DNA of 64,000 nucleotides from contig JAIUNI010000001.1 in the NCBI GenBank assembly GCA_020161935.1, positions 496,001 through 560,000 of the forward strand, read 5' to 3'. Both the position numbers and the translations under genes were made by a program. Below the pieces are notes generated by a model that saw nothing but the letters and a program-made list of their open reading frames with translations, had not been told where the DNA came from and ran no database searches. The DNA comes from Chloroflexota bacterium (lineage in GTDB: Bacteria; Chloroflexota; Anaerolineae; Aggregatilineales; Phototrophicaceae). Positions 40,759 to 52,500 of this stretch are shown here, piece by piece; within the stretch, counting starts at the first letter, position 1, and each line of letters opens with the position of its first letter.

Positions 40759-41696
40759 CAGTTCACCTTCAACCCGGAACGGACGACCTGCCAATAGGCT
40801 TGAACCCGTTCCTGACGCAGCGCTCGTTTATGCCCAAGTAAGCCTTTTAGCGCCTCAATGATGATTTGCCACAGGTAGTTGAGCAGCAGGAAGAGTCGTA
40901 GAACTTGTGCGGGCAGCCAACCGTGAAACTTGCGAAAGTAGCGAAGTTTGCTCGTTTGAAAGTGAATATGTTTACGCGCTGTGACTTGTTCACTGCTCTT
41001 GCCACCGTGATGGATGATCTCGGCTTTACCATAGTAGATGACTTCCCAGCCAGCTAATTTGGCGCGTTTGCACCAATCCATTTCTTCGGAGTACATGACA
41101 TATCCCGCGTCGAGGCCACCAATTTGGGTGTAAACGTCGCGCCGCGCGAGCAGGGCGGAACCCTGTACCCAATCAATGGCGCTGATATCTTCATCAGCAA
41201 GATCAGCCGCGTAATAATGCTGGAGCAGGTTTTTGGGGGCAAGGGGTTGCAGCCATGTGCTTTCGATGAAGCCGACAGCCAATGATGGGAAACGCCTACG
41301 TGTGGATTGGGTTGTGCCATCGGTGTTGAGCGTGTGGGGGCCGATGATGCCGACCGTTAGATGTGCGTCCATGTAAGTGAGCAGTTGTACCAGTACATCA
41401 CCAACTAACTCGGTATCGGGATTGAGTAGGAACAGGTAGCGACCCGACGCTAGTTCTAAGCCGACGTTGTTACTACGCGAGAAGCCGATGTTTTCGACCT
41501 GAGGTACAAGTTTAACCTGTGGGAATTCCGAGCGCACCAACGCTACACTATCGTCACTACTGGCTGAGTCGATGACAATCACTTCGAGCGTATAAGACCC
41601 GATGGGAGAACTATAGATGCTTCGCAAACAAGCCCGCAAAAGGCTGGCTACATTCCAACTGACAATGATAATCGAGAGATCAACCACTTCGCTCAC
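40758..41696 (-). CDS. Glycosyltransferase family 2
   Basis: 312 residues from GTG 41696. LSIIIVSWNVASLLRACLRSI at 7-27 (shown in part), DSASSDDSV and LLNPDTEL give the GT-A fold with its DxD-type metal site; MYSEEMDWCKRAKLAG is typical of the rhamnosyltransferase-like subgroup. A C-terminal helix region may touch the membrane. It opens the polysaccharide run GT2-GT4-PMT-like-YfhO-ligase, all tightly packed. Confidence 0.88.
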   Translation of the reverse strand: MSEVVDLSIIIVSWNVASLLRACLRSIYSSPIGSYTLEVIVIDSASSDDSVALVRSEFPQVKLVPQVENIGFSRSNNVGLELASGRYLFLLNPDTELVGDVLVQLLTYMDAHLTVGIIGPHTLNTDGTTQSTRRRFPSLAVGFIESTWLQPLAPKNLLQHYYAADLADEDISAIDWVQGSALLARRDVYTQIGGLDAGYVMYSEEMDWCKRAKLAGWEVIYYGKAEIIHHGGKSSEQVTARKHIHFQTSKLRYFRKFHGWLPAQVLRLFLLLNYLWQIIIEALKGLLGHKRALRQERVQAYWQVVRSGLKVN

Positions 41697-41717
41697 CTTT
41701 GTTTCAAGCGCCAGTGG

Positions 41718-41723
41718 ATTATA
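41718..41723 (-). promoter_or_regulatory. Consensus -10 upstream of the polysaccharide run
   Basis: TATAAT on minus, about 22 bases before GTG 41696. The best -35 (TAGACA) is at a 15-base distance, so the match is partial. Confidence 0.4.
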
Positions 41724-41823
41724 ACAGAATTTACAACCTGTCTACCCGCCGATTACACTTCGATAACATATTGGCTCGATGATCGTAGTTATAAGGGAAA
41801 GAACAGCTACAGAGGTGATAGAG

Positions 41824-42549
41824 ATGAAACGGTTGATCGTTATGACAACAATGCTGGTTATTTTCTTGCTGGGAGTTGGGGTGGTTGGCGCACAGGAAAC
41901 GCCGACAGCACCCATACCAAACGGGCAGGGTGGGCGACCGAATATCGTACGTTCGATACTGACAATCGTGGGAGATGAAACAGGTTTACAGCCTAGAGAC
42001 ATTGTTCGCGCGTTCATGAAGGGGCAATCTCTAGCGGAGATTATTGAGGCGAACGGCGGGAATGTGCAGTCGGTGATCGATCAAGCAATTGAGACGGTCA
42101 CTACGGGGATTAATCAGGCGGTGGCAGACGGGCGCATCACTCAAGAACGGGCAGATCGGTTACTCGCTAATTTGCCTGAGCGGATTAGCCAAGCGATTAA
42201 TGGGGAATGGGGAGCGAACAGTGGGCGTAGTCAACGGGCGGTTGTTAGCCGTGCAGTTTTACGACTGGCAGCCGACGAAACCGGTTTAACAGTACGGGAC
42301 ATCGTTCAGGAGATACGTGCTGGGGCATCATTGGCGGATGTTTTGACTGCACATGATGTTAACGTCGAAGCGTTTATTGATACGGCTGTAGAGGCGGCTC
42401 AGGTGCGGCTTGAACGCGCGGTGACGAATGGACGGCTGACACAGGTGGAAGCGGATACACGCCTTGAGCAGTTCGAGGCACAGTTAACGGAACACATTTA
42501 CCAAGCGGGTGGCGTGGAAGCGACACCGGAAGCAACCGCTAGCGCGTAA
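41824..42549 (+). CDS. Secreted protein with two tandem helical repeats
   Basis: 241 residues from ATG 41824 with GAGGTGA five bases upstream; the signal peptide (1-24, cut near VGA-Q) supports this start over an upstream ATG. Residues about 40-125 and 135-225 repeat the same plan: DETGL..RDIV, G.SLA.(I/V), V..(F/V)ID.A, then a DGRITQERAD-like segment (second copy NGRLTQVEAD). The second half of each resembles DUF2680/YckD-type helices. The function is unknown. It stands alone between the polysaccharide genes and the repeat region. Confidence 0.8.
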   Translation: MKRLIVMTTMLVIFLLGVGVVGAQETPTAPIPNGQGGRPNIVRSILTIVGDETGLQPRDIVRAFMKGQSLAEIIEANGGNVQSVIDQAIETVTTGINQAVADGRITQERADRLLANLPERISQAINGEWGANSGRSQRAVVSRAVLRLAADETGLTVRDIVQEIRAGASLADVLTAHDVNVEAFIDTAVEAAQVRLERAVTNGRLTQVEADTRLEQFEAQLTEHIYQAGGVEATPEATASA

Positions 42550-42570
42550 TCCAGTATTCGACCGTTTATG

Positions 42571-42939
42571 GCACAAAATTCGCAATTTGTGCAAAATTTC
42601 CGCCGAAATGGCGGGCGGGATGCTCCCTCAGATCCGCTGAATTGACATTTTGTGGCGGCGGAAGTGAGGGAGCAAAGCGCTGAAATGGCACCACTGCGGC
42701 GGAATTACGGGAGCAAACTGCCGCCGTGCAATTTGTGTGCTGCCGCTGTGGTTGCTGCACAATAGTTGAAAGTTTAAAGTCAAAAGTTAAAAACGAAATA
42801 CAAACGCGATTAACCACAGAGGCACAGAGAACCCAGAGAAAAGAATGATCAAACGCAAAGGCGCAAGGAAGCAAAGACGCAAAGGGTTTTGACATAGAAG
42901 ATAGAGCAAAACGCATTTGAACCGCCAAGTCGCCAAGAG
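42571..42939. repeat. Intergenic palindromic-unit array, copy B
   Basis: Related to the array at 6192-6500. Opens with an imperfect AT-rich palindrome (42571-42592). Then come about four units (42599-42752) with CCGCYGAAWTG...GGCGG and GGGAG/CTCCC boxes. One 27-base segment differs from copy A by one base (42633-42659 against 6263-6289). Then CACAGAG repeats (42813-42839), CGCAAAG repeats (42854-42885) and CGCCAAG repeats (42922-42938). An apparent minus frame through it is not coding. Confidence 0.7.
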
Positions 42940-43025
42940 AATACAGAGAAATACAAAAGATATTATAGCACAAAAATTCTTATTTGATGGTTAGAGTTTA
43001 CAAACTTTGGTCGATGTTTGGAACT

Positions 43026-43051
43026 AGATAGTCAGTTACGGCTGACTATCT
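43026..43051. repeat. Perfect 10-bp inverted repeat
   Basis: AGATAGTCAG/CTGACTATCT (43026-43035 with 43042-43051) with loop TTACGG. No T-run on either side, so probably not a terminator. Confidence 0.6.
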
Positions 43052-43122
43052 TACAGAAGGTGTGTCGGTTACGGCGTGAAGTAGTGCTTGCAAAGTAAGT
43101 GGTATCTCTGGTTTGGTGGCAC

Positions 43123-43142
43123 GGACGCGATGTACCGCGTCC
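43123..43142. repeat. GGACGCG palindrome of the GTAGGGACGCG type
   Basis: GGACGCG/CGCGTCC around ATGTAC, followed by CTAC. It resembles the short dispersed palindromes GTAGGGACGCG...CGCGTCC found in intergenic DNA of many bacteria. It lies about 50 bases from the tatD stop. Confidence 0.5.
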
Positions 43143-43193
43143 CTACGAATGCGGTTTTGCAGCTTATCGAATGAAATGACCATCTAACCACTA

Positions 43194-43981
43194 TTACGGT
43201 GTGATTTGGAAGAGGCGCAGGGCGTTTTCGGTGGTTGCAGCCCCCAGCACTTCGGGGCTGATTTGCTTGATGGTGGCGAGTCGTTCGACAATCAGCGGAA
43301 TATAGGCGGGTTCGTTGCGTTTGCCACGATGAGGAACGGGTGTGAGAAACGGCCCATCGGTTTCCACCAGCATCCGGTCGAGCGGAATGTTGGCGGCGAT
43401 ATGCCGAAGCTGATCGGCGTTTTTATAGGTGATGGGGCCAGTAAAGCCTAAATAAAAGCCCGCCGCCAACGCCCGTTCAGCGATGGCTTGCGGCGCGGAA
43501 AATGAGTGCATTACGCCGGGGCGTTCGCGCAGGGCAGGGGGTAAATCTTTAACCCACGCATCGAGAATAGCCATCACATCATCACTGGCCTCGCGGTTGT
43601 GGATGATGACGGGCAGTTCAAGCTGTTTGGCGAGGGCAAGTTGGGCTTCAAAGGCTTTCCACTGGGTTCCTTTGGGGCTTTCGCGCCAATGATAATCCAA
43701 GCCGATTTCACCGATGGCGATTACTTTGGGCGATTGAGATGCTGTCGCTATCGCGCCCAGCATGGCATCGGTAAAGGCTGCGGTACTGTTCGGGTGAATA
43801 CCAACCGCGCCGTAGAGATTGCTGTGTTCTTCGGTCAGCTTTAGGATTTCATCATTGGTTGCCAAATCAACCGATGGGATGATGATGAGTTCAACACCCG
43901 CATCGGCAGCACGTCCGAGAATCTCGGCGCGGTCGGAATCATAAGCATCAAAGTTGATATGGCAATGCGTGTCGACGAGCA

Positions 43982-43982
<1 letters not shown>
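43194..43982 (-). CDS. tatD: TatD-family metal-dependent hydrolase
   Basis: 262 residues from ATG 43982, sharing bases with the gmd stop codon. DTHCHINFDAY at the N terminus, GEIGLDYH, VIIHNREA, HSFS and ETDGPFLTPVPHRGKRNEP are the TatD metal and phosphate motifs. TatD enzymes are 3'-5' DNA exonucleases in repair and DNA breakdown. Translation seems coupled to gmd, though no functional link is evident. Confidence 0.94.
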
Positions 43983-45007
<1,025 letters not shown>

Positions 45008-45030
45008 TTAGGGCTGACTATTCCCGATAA

Positions 45031-45993
45031 CTAATTTCGTGATGCGCTTTGAACGCGCACTCGCCAATCGTCCAACACATCCAAGACGGTTGTCTCGAAT
45101 GGGATGGTTGGCTGCCAGTTGCATAATGCCTGCAAACGGCTGACATCTCCGCGTACGATTGGCACATCAACGGGCAGCATTCGCGCGGGGTCAACCCGTA
45201 TCTGGATGTTGGCAGCGCTGTATTTTAGCAGAACATCGAGCAAATATTGGATACTGTAGGGTTTGCCAGAGGCCACGTTATACACTTCACCGGGCTGGCC
45301 GTGTTCCATGATGAGTGCGTAGGCACGAACAACATCGCGCACATCGGTGAAGTCGCGTTCGGCGGTCAAGTTGCCGACCTCAATGACATTTTCCTGCAAA
45401 CCCATTTCAATTCGGGCGATCTGCACTGCAAAATCGGTCGCCACAAAACCTTCGCTTTGCCCCGGCCCGAAATGGTTGAAGGGACGCACACGCAGGATGG
45501 GCAGTCTGTGGCTTAGATAATATTGCAAGCCGAGCATATCCTGTGCGACCTTGCTTACGCCATAGGGGTTGGTGGGGCGCAAGGGTGCATCTTCGTTGAT
45601 AGGCTGCTGATCTGGTCGGACTGGGCCGTAAATTTCGGCAGAACTGATGATAAGGATGCGCGGTTGCAGCCGCAGCGCGAGACAGGCTTGAATGATATTG
45701 AGCTGTGCTTTGATATTGTTTTCGAGCGTTTCCCACGGGATAGCAAATGATTTGCGCGGGGAGGATTGTGCGGCGAGGTGGTAAATGTGGTCGGGTTGAA
45801 TTTCGGCGATTAACTCATAAATTTGCGCGTAATTTTTGAGATCAACAACGTGGTACTGTAAACCACCGCCGATTTTTTGAGAGGGCTGCTCTAGGGCTGT
45901 ACCATGTAGAAAGGCATCGGGGTACTGCGTTGAAAGCGTGTTAAACAGGTGTCGACCGACAAAGCCGCCAACACCTGTGATTAATATCCGCAC
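45031..45993 (-). CDS. rmd: GDP-4-keto-6-deoxy-D-mannose reductase (GDP-D-rhamnose forming)
   Basis: 320 residues from GTG 45993, with GAGGCGG five bases upstream; the longer reading from 46032 has no such site. ILITGVGGFVGRHL is the dinucleotide-binding loop, and YGVSK holds the catalytic Tyr and Lys. RPFNHFGPGQSEGFV and RDFTDVRDVVRAY are typical of the RMD branch, rather than the epimerase/reductase WcaG that makes GDP-fucose. With the manC-like gene and gmd this gives GDP-D-rhamnose for the surface glycan. Other 4-keto sugar reductases cannot be ruled out. Confidence 0.85.
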   Translation of the reverse strand: MRILITGVGGFVGRHLFNTLSTQYPDAFLHGTALEQPSQKIGGGLQYHVVDLKNYAQIYELIAEIQPDHIYHLAAQSSPRKSFAIPWETLENNIKAQLNIIQACLALRLQPRILIISSAEIYGPVRPDQQPINEDAPLRPTNPYGVSKVAQDMLGLQYYLSHRLPILRVRPFNHFGPGQSEGFVATDFAVQIARIEMGLQENVIEVGNLTAERDFTDVRDVVRAYALIMEHGQPGEVYNVASGKPYSIQYLLDVLLKYSAANIQIRVDPARMLPVDVPIVRGDVSRLQALCNWQPTIPFETTVLDVLDDWRVRVQSASRN

Positions 45994-46030
45994 GTTACCG
46001 CCTCGTTCTTGGTCGACCAATATCGGTAAC

Positions 46031-46036
46031 ATTATA
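46031..46036 (-). promoter_or_regulatory. Consensus -10 upstream of the rmd-like gene
   Basis: TATAAT on minus in the 62-base gap; leader about 31 bases to GTG 45993. The -35 is poor. Confidence 0.4.
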
Positions 46037-46055
46037 GCCGATGCCAGATGGATGA

Positions 46056-48131
46056 CTAGGCTGGAGGCCGAGGATACTCCACCACGAACGCCTTAACCCC
46101 GCCTGAACTGCCGGGTTGGTAGGCAACCACGTCCAGATGCATATCACCGCTGAATAGAACCGCTGGTAGGGTCAGCAGCATTTGATTATTGGCTGCATTA
46201 ATGATGTTCATTTCATAGGTTCCGTTAGCCATTAAGATGACGCTTGATGCGCTGCCCGGAAGGAGTTCATTCACCAATTTCTCGACCCCGATTGGTAGGG
46301 TGTAAATGATTGCCGGCTGGTTCGGGTCTTGGGTGGCTTCTTCGATGGCAGCGGCTTCGGGTTGTTCCGGTGCGGAATCCTCATTTGGCACTGAGACGGC
46401 TAATCCAAGTGGTAGGTCTTCATTGGTGGTAGCGTTGATAAAGCGAATATGCGGCGAACTGCCATCAAAAATCAAATCAGCATCGTTCAGAACGAGCAGC
46501 CCGATCTCCCGATTTGCCGTGGTGTAGGCAACGACGGTGTAGGCGCTGTCGGTATCAAAGGTTGTTTCTTGCTGACCGAGCGTGGTGGTTTGTCCAGCGG
46601 CATTCACCGCAATCGTGGCATTCGCGGTGGTGACTGGTAAAGGTTGGCTGCCTTCACCCGTGTTCAAGCCGGTTAAGGCCGGTGCGCCGTTCAAGGTGAA
46701 GTCGAGGGTTTGCCCTTCGACCGTGTTGATGAAGCGCAGGGTGCTGCCATCGCCGCTTAAGGGTTCTACACCTTCAGGGATTGGGGCAACCGTCTCGATT
46801 TTCTCGCTCAGAATAATCGGTTTACTATCCTGCCGCCCGGTGACGAGATACAGATAGCTGTTACCAGCTTCGAGTTGAACATTTTCAGCTAGCTCGGTTG
46901 TGACCCGTTGATTTTGCCCATCGACACCGCTCATCAGGAAGTTGTAGCTGCCCGCTTCGACATCCATGACGGTTGGTGGTCGCCCATAGAACAGGGTAGG
47001 GATACCGCGAATGGGCTTGGTCGGTGTTTGGACATCGACTTCCTCGAAGTTCGGCAAGGTGTTCAACAACGACAGGCGCAAATTGTTGGCTTCGGCTGGT
47101 GCGAGGTTTTCGGCATAGGACAGCACTTGCAAGTTGCTGGCGGTGCCGAGCAGAACGACGGCGAAGTTTTCACCGTCTTGAAGCGTTACCACGCCGCCCG
47201 TGAGCGGTTCACCGGTGCTGCGATCCGCACCTGCCGCGTAGACGCGAACCGTGTACTGACCGGAGGCGAAGTTCTGCCGCTCGGTCATGCGCCCGTACTC
47301 AACCTGACTGTTCAAGAGTTGATCGTCAAGATAAACATCCACGCCCGGTACTTCAGCCGCCGCGTTCAGGGCATGGACGGCGATGCGGTTTGGCGCACTT
47401 GCATCAAAGGCGATGATCGCGGGTGCGCTGGCAGTGCCGGCCACGACAAAGGTGGTGTTCGCTTGCGGCTGCAAGTCAGCGGTGTATTCGGTGGCGCGGT
47501 CGCCTATTTGGAAAGTGAAACCCGTTTCGGCGGCTGGAATTATGGCGCTGAATGCATCGCGCCCTACGCCGACAGCGGGTGTTAAGTCATTTTCGGCGCT
47601 GCGGAGTGTGACCGCACGCTCGTCGGAGAGCGCGTTGACAAGGTGGATGATGCTTTCGTCGGACTGAAGGGGTGCGAGGGTATCCGGCACGACGGTCAGC
47701 GCGAGTTGGTCAGCGCTGCCGGTGATGAGGATCATGATGCGCTGGCCGCTGGGGAAGTTGAGCGTACTGTCTAATAAGGGCGCGTCACTCTGGGCTGCAC
47801 CGCTAGCTTGGATTTTAATCTCGTAGTCACCCGCTTCAAAAGAGGTTGGTTCGGTGAACTGCTGGTAGGCGAGATTGGTAGCGATGGCCGAGAAGCCGGC
47901 AAACACGTTGACCGGGGGGGAGTCGACGACCGTGTTCACAATACGGATGAGGGCGGGGCGTGCTTGCTCCAGCGTCTCGTTGGTGACCGGCTGCGGTGTC
48001 GAGGTCGGAATGAAGGTCGCGGTTGGCTCTAACGTGGGAGCCATCGTGGGAAGGGGAACGTTACTTTGCCCACATGCCGTTATCAACAGCAGCACGAATG
48101 TCCACAAGAATGTCCTGTAATAGCGGCGCAT
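46056..48131 (-). CDS. Large DUF4397 lipoprotein
   Basis: 691 residues from ATG 48131 with AAAGGAG six bases upstream. Lipobox ITAC at Cys20, then a Pro/Thr linker. At least four DUF4397-like beta domains follow (PPVNVFAGF, ERAVTLRSAEN, PGVDVYLDDQLL, EEVDVQTP and related), then two weaker beta domains to the end. DUF4397 domains are found in surface proteins of Chloroflexota and Bacteroidota, with unknown ligands. The neighbour at 48259-51000 has the same domain, so the two may come from one ancestral gene. Confidence 0.85.
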   Translation of the reverse strand: MRRYYRTFLWTFVLLLITACGQSNVPLPTMAPTLEPTATFIPTSTPQPVTNETLEQARPALIRIVNTVVDSPPVNVFAGFSAIATNLAYQQFTEPTSFEAGDYEIKIQASGAAQSDAPLLDSTLNFPSGQRIMILITGSADQLALTVVPDTLAPLQSDESIIHLVNALSDERAVTLRSAENDLTPAVGVGRDAFSAIIPAAETGFTFQIGDRATEYTADLQPQANTTFVVAGTASAPAIIAFDASAPNRIAVHALNAAAEVPGVDVYLDDQLLNSQVEYGRMTERQNFASGQYTVRVYAAGADRSTGEPLTGGVVTLQDGENFAVVLLGTASNLQVLSYAENLAPAEANNLRLSLLNTLPNFEEVDVQTPTKPIRGIPTLFYGRPPTVMDVEAGSYNFLMSGVDGQNQRVTTELAENVQLEAGNSYLYLVTGRQDSKPIILSEKIETVAPIPEGVEPLSGDGSTLRFINTVEGQTLDFTLNGAPALTGLNTGEGSQPLPVTTANATIAVNAAGQTTTLGQQETTFDTDSAYTVVAYTTANREIGLLVLNDADLIFDGSSPHIRFINATTNEDLPLGLAVSVPNEDSAPEQPEAAAIEEATQDPNQPAIIYTLPIGVEKLVNELLPGSASSVILMANGTYEMNIINAANNQMLLTLPAVLFSGDMHLDVVAYQPGSSGGVKAFVVEYPRPPA

Positions 48132-48196
48132 GAGGCGCTCCTTTATTTCATCCACACTGTTCTGATTCTACTCGCACTTTGGGATTGGCGAAAACA

Positions 48197-48234
48197 ACAA
48201 AAAAGTCCTGCGGGGCTTTAACCCTACAGGACTT
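48197..48234 (-). terminator. Terminator after the 48259-51000 gene
   Basis: AAGTCCTG/CAGGACTT stem (48227-48234 with 48203-48210), with inner GGG/CCC pairing in the loop, then TTTTTTG on minus, 25 bases past the stop. Confidence 0.85.
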
Positions 48235-48258
48235 CCTTTGATTTGGTAGCTGAACCGT

Positions 48259-51000
48259 TTAGCGGGGTTGTACCGCGCCTGCGGGAACCCAACCGCGAGT
48301 GCCATCCGGCAGTTCGATGTAGCTGAACGTGCCGTCGGTGAAGATCAAGATGGCTTCTTGACCAGCCGAAAGACCCGGCAGCCCTTGATTTTCGCCACCC
48401 GGCGAACCGGTCATCATCACGAACGCATCGGAGACGCGAACAGGTAGATTGAGCGAAGACGGGTCGGTTGTCGGAGTCACCGGCACGGCGGTTTGTTCAG
48501 CGTCACCGGCGGGCGGCAGGGTTGCGTCACCCGTGACCGGAATGTCGTTGACGGTCGCCGGACGGCTGTTGAACGAGATGCTGACGAAGGTAGCAAGGTC
48601 AGTCTTAGCGGCGATCCAGCCTTCGGTTTCCTCGAACGTCACTTCCAACCAGTTGCCATCCGCCGTGCGCGAGGTCACGATAACCTGCGTGCCGGAGGGA
48701 ATTTGCGCCAGCACTTCGGCATCGGGATCAGGCGAGCGGCGCAGGTTCAGGTTTGAACCGGGGTCAAGCGTGACGGTTGCCACGTAGGCATCCTTGGTCG
48801 GGTTGACGGTCGGGATGGCGGCGGGGCCGATGTTGTCGGACACGTCACCACGCGCGTCGTCGGGGGTAATCACCACGAGATTGCGTTCTTCCAAGTCTTC
48901 CAACTTGAATTCGCGACCGTTGTACGAGTACTGGATGTAGAGAATGTTCACCCAGCCGGTTACGGTGCCGCCAGTGGGCGGGGCGTAACTGACGAATGCC
49001 CATTCACCATCTTCCTTGAGGCCGAGCAGTTCCATGACGGTGCCATTCGGGACGCGAGCCAGCACTTCGCCATCGGTATCCGGTGTGCGGCGAATGTTCA
49101 GGCTGACATCGGCATCGAGGTTGAACACGGTGGCGGCGACACGGTTGGCCGGTACTGCGGGTGCAGAGACGGCGGTGTTATCGACGCTGCCGGGGAGGTT
49201 GCTCGAAACCAACGGCAGATCAGCCAGCTTGACCTTTTCACCACGCGGGTTGCGGATGTCGAGGTACAGCGCGTTTGCCCACGCGGTAATCGAACCACCG
49301 TCAGGCGTTGAGTAGGTCACGTTGATCCATGTTTCCTCAGGAACAAGGTCTTGCTTCGGATCAGTGAACAGCGTAACCGGATCGACAAATTCATAATCTT
49401 CCGGCGGACGCGGGGTGGAGCTAAACGGAATTTCGGTGATCGCGCCTTCACGCCCGTTGACGATGAGCGTCGTTCCTGACGGCACCGTACCGAGTGACAG
49501 CGCGTCGCTATTGGGGTATTGGCGCAGTTGCAGGTTGGCGTTTGCGTCCAGATTGAACACGCGACCGGTTGGGCCAGAGGCGGTGACCGGTGCTTGCGTC
49601 GGCGGGAGGGCAGGCGCAGCAGTCGGCTCAACGGGTACGATAGTCGGCTCAACAGTCGGCGGCGGCGCGAGCGTGGCTTCCACAACAGCGGTCGGTTCGA
49701 CGGCTACAACAGCATCCGCCGCGCCGGGCGCACTGGCGACACCTTGCGCCAAGCTGGTGGGAGCGCCGAGTACCTTGATGGTACCGCCATCGCTCACGAC
49801 CAAGAGATTGTAATAGACACCACCGTAGAAGGTTTCAGCGGGGATTTCCGCGCTTTCATTCGTGCCGCTGTCACCGGCGGTAACGGTAATAGCTGCCTCT
49901 ACGGGATCAATGCTCACTGCATCAGCCGCTTGCCCGAACGCCAAGTTACTGGCAATTTCGGTACCGTCATCCAGCGTGGCGGCGACGGTTGTTGTGCCGG
50001 GGATGCCATTTGCCAGCGAGATGACCGCTTTGTCTGCGGTAACGCCGCTGATGTTATCGGTAAAGACGTTTACAGTGATCTCGTCCACTGTACCGAGTGC
50101 AGCCGCTGTTGAGGCGCTGCCCGCCGTTACCGGTAGGGTCGCGGTTACGAGGTCGGTATCCCCGCCAGCCTCGCGAATGGCGACATCATACGAACCTGCC
50201 GGAATAGCGACGTGTTCGGTGAATTCGCCAAATGCCAGCGCGGGAATGACCAGAGTGCCGTTCACATAAACGTCTACGGCGGGTGCGCCGCTTACGCCAT
50301 GCGCGACACGGACGAAGCCGCTGTTGCTGTCGCCAGCCGTGGCGGCCTTCAACACGAGGGCTTCCGGCGCTTCTAATGTGCCGTAGACCACCAGCATGTA
50401 CGACGTGCCGGTATCGAGGGCGACACTATCAATGGTGAGCAGGGCTGTATCAACGGTTGAGCCGTTGGCGGCGACTGCGAAGTCATAAGCAAAGGCGGGT
50501 ACGTCGAGCGTGCCAGCCGCTTGCCCAAATTGCAGACCGGGGATTACCGGGCGACCATCGGAGAGCATGAGGTCAACCGCTGGACCACCGGCGATGGCGT
50601 GAACAGCAGTCAGGCGGGCTTTTCCCAAGCCGACGCTGGTCAGGTCTTCAGGATAAGCCACAAAGTTCGGATTGCTGGCTGCCGCTGCAACCAGTGTTGT
50701 TGCCGAGCCATCGGCTGCGCTTACGGATTGCTCCCATAACGCATTCGTTGACCCGCTGGCCGTCACCGTCAACTGATGTTCACCAGCACCCACGTTTACA
50801 TAGGTCGAGGCATCACCGAATGCGAGACCACTAATCGTGAGCTGCCCATCGGTATACACATCAACTGCACTCGCACCGGGGATGACATGCACGAACCGCA
50901 GTTTCGCGCTGCCGTCTTGAGCCATCACGCCCGAGGCGGCAACCAGCAAAACAGCAATCGCCACAATCCATGCGAGGCTGTGCTTCATCGAATTCTTCAT
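48259..51000 (-). CDS. Secreted DUF4397 and SH3b multidomain protein
   Basis: 913 residues. Signal peptide (1-27). Four DUF4397 domains in tandem (about 30-430), each opened by a phrase like GASAVDVYTDGQL or GAPAVDVYVNGTL. A Pro/Ala-rich linker (about 435-500) is followed by three clear SH3b domains with NLQLRQYPNSDA, SLNIRRTPDTDG and NLNLRRSPDPDA (about 505-770), and one more beta segment at the end closing GWVPAGAV. It is exported and probably lies in the wall. AAGGAG eight bases upstream supports ATG 51000. Confidence 0.87.
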   Translation of the reverse strand: MKNSMKHSLAWIVAIAVLLVAASGVMAQDGSAKLRFVHVIPGASAVDVYTDGQLTISGLAFGDASTYVNVGAGEHQLTVTASGSTNALWEQSVSAADGSATTLVAAAASNPNFVAYPEDLTSVGLGKARLTAVHAIAGGPAVDLMLSDGRPVIPGLQFGQAAGTLDVPAFAYDFAVAANGSTVDTALLTIDSVALDTGTSYMLVVYGTLEAPEALVLKAATAGDSNSGFVRVAHGVSGAPAVDVYVNGTLVIPALAFGEFTEHVAIPAGSYDVAIREAGGDTDLVTATLPVTAGSASTAAALGTVDEITVNVFTDNISGVTADKAVISLANGIPGTTTVAATLDDGTEIASNLAFGQAADAVSIDPVEAAITVTAGDSGTNESAEIPAETFYGGVYYNLLVVSDGGTIKVLGAPTSLAQGVASAPGAADAVVAVEPTAVVEATLAPPPTVEPTIVPVEPTAAPALPPTQAPVTASGPTGRVFNLDANANLQLRQYPNSDALSLGTVPSGTTLIVNGREGAITEIPFSSTPRPPEDYEFVDPVTLFTDPKQDLVPEETWINVTYSTPDGGSITAWANALYLDIRNPRGEKVKLADLPLVSSNLPGSVDNTAVSAPAVPANRVAATVFNLDADVSLNIRRTPDTDGEVLARVPNGTVMELLGLKEDGEWAFVSYAPPTGGTVTGWVNILYIQYSYNGREFKLEDLEERNLVVITPDDARGDVSDNIGPAAIPTVNPTKDAYVATVTLDPGSNLNLRRSPDPDAEVLAQIPSGTQVIVTSRTADGNWLEVTFEETEGWIAAKTDLATFVSISFNSRPATVNDIPVTGDATLPPAGDAEQTAVPVTPTTDPSSLNLPVRVSDAFVMMTGSPGGENQGLPGLSAGQEAILIFTDGTFSYIELPDGTRGWVPAGAVQPR

Positions 51001-51141
51001 TCTGCATACTCCTTCGCGTAATCGACCGCGCCAGAGAAACTGTTGAGCTGTAAATTTTGGTTATTTGCAGCTCGTCAAAGACGCAAAACATAATCAGACC
51101 AGCTAACAGCCTAAGCTGTCAACCGCCGACTAATCAACGCT

Positions 51142-52413
<1,272 letters not shown>

Positions 52414-52446
52414 TCAAACCTTTATAGATAGCCCATAATAGGGCGG

Positions 52447-52475
52447 ATTGTATCATACACTTTTTCGGCTGTCGC
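52447..52475 (-). promoter_or_regulatory. Promoter for ahcY
   Basis: Minus strand: -35 GCGACA (52470-52475), 17-base spacer, -10 TACAAT (52447-52452); leader about 36 bases. The -35 overlaps one arm of the GTCGCC/GGCGAC hairpin (52471-52476 with 52487-52492). Confidence 0.5.
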
Positions 52476-52500
52476 CAGATGAACCCGGCGACTTACCACG

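Noticed and set aside
42566..42973. 135-codon minus-strand frame in the repeat region
   Set aside because: It runs through palindromic units and CACAGAG repeats and shows no ribosome site or family likeness.
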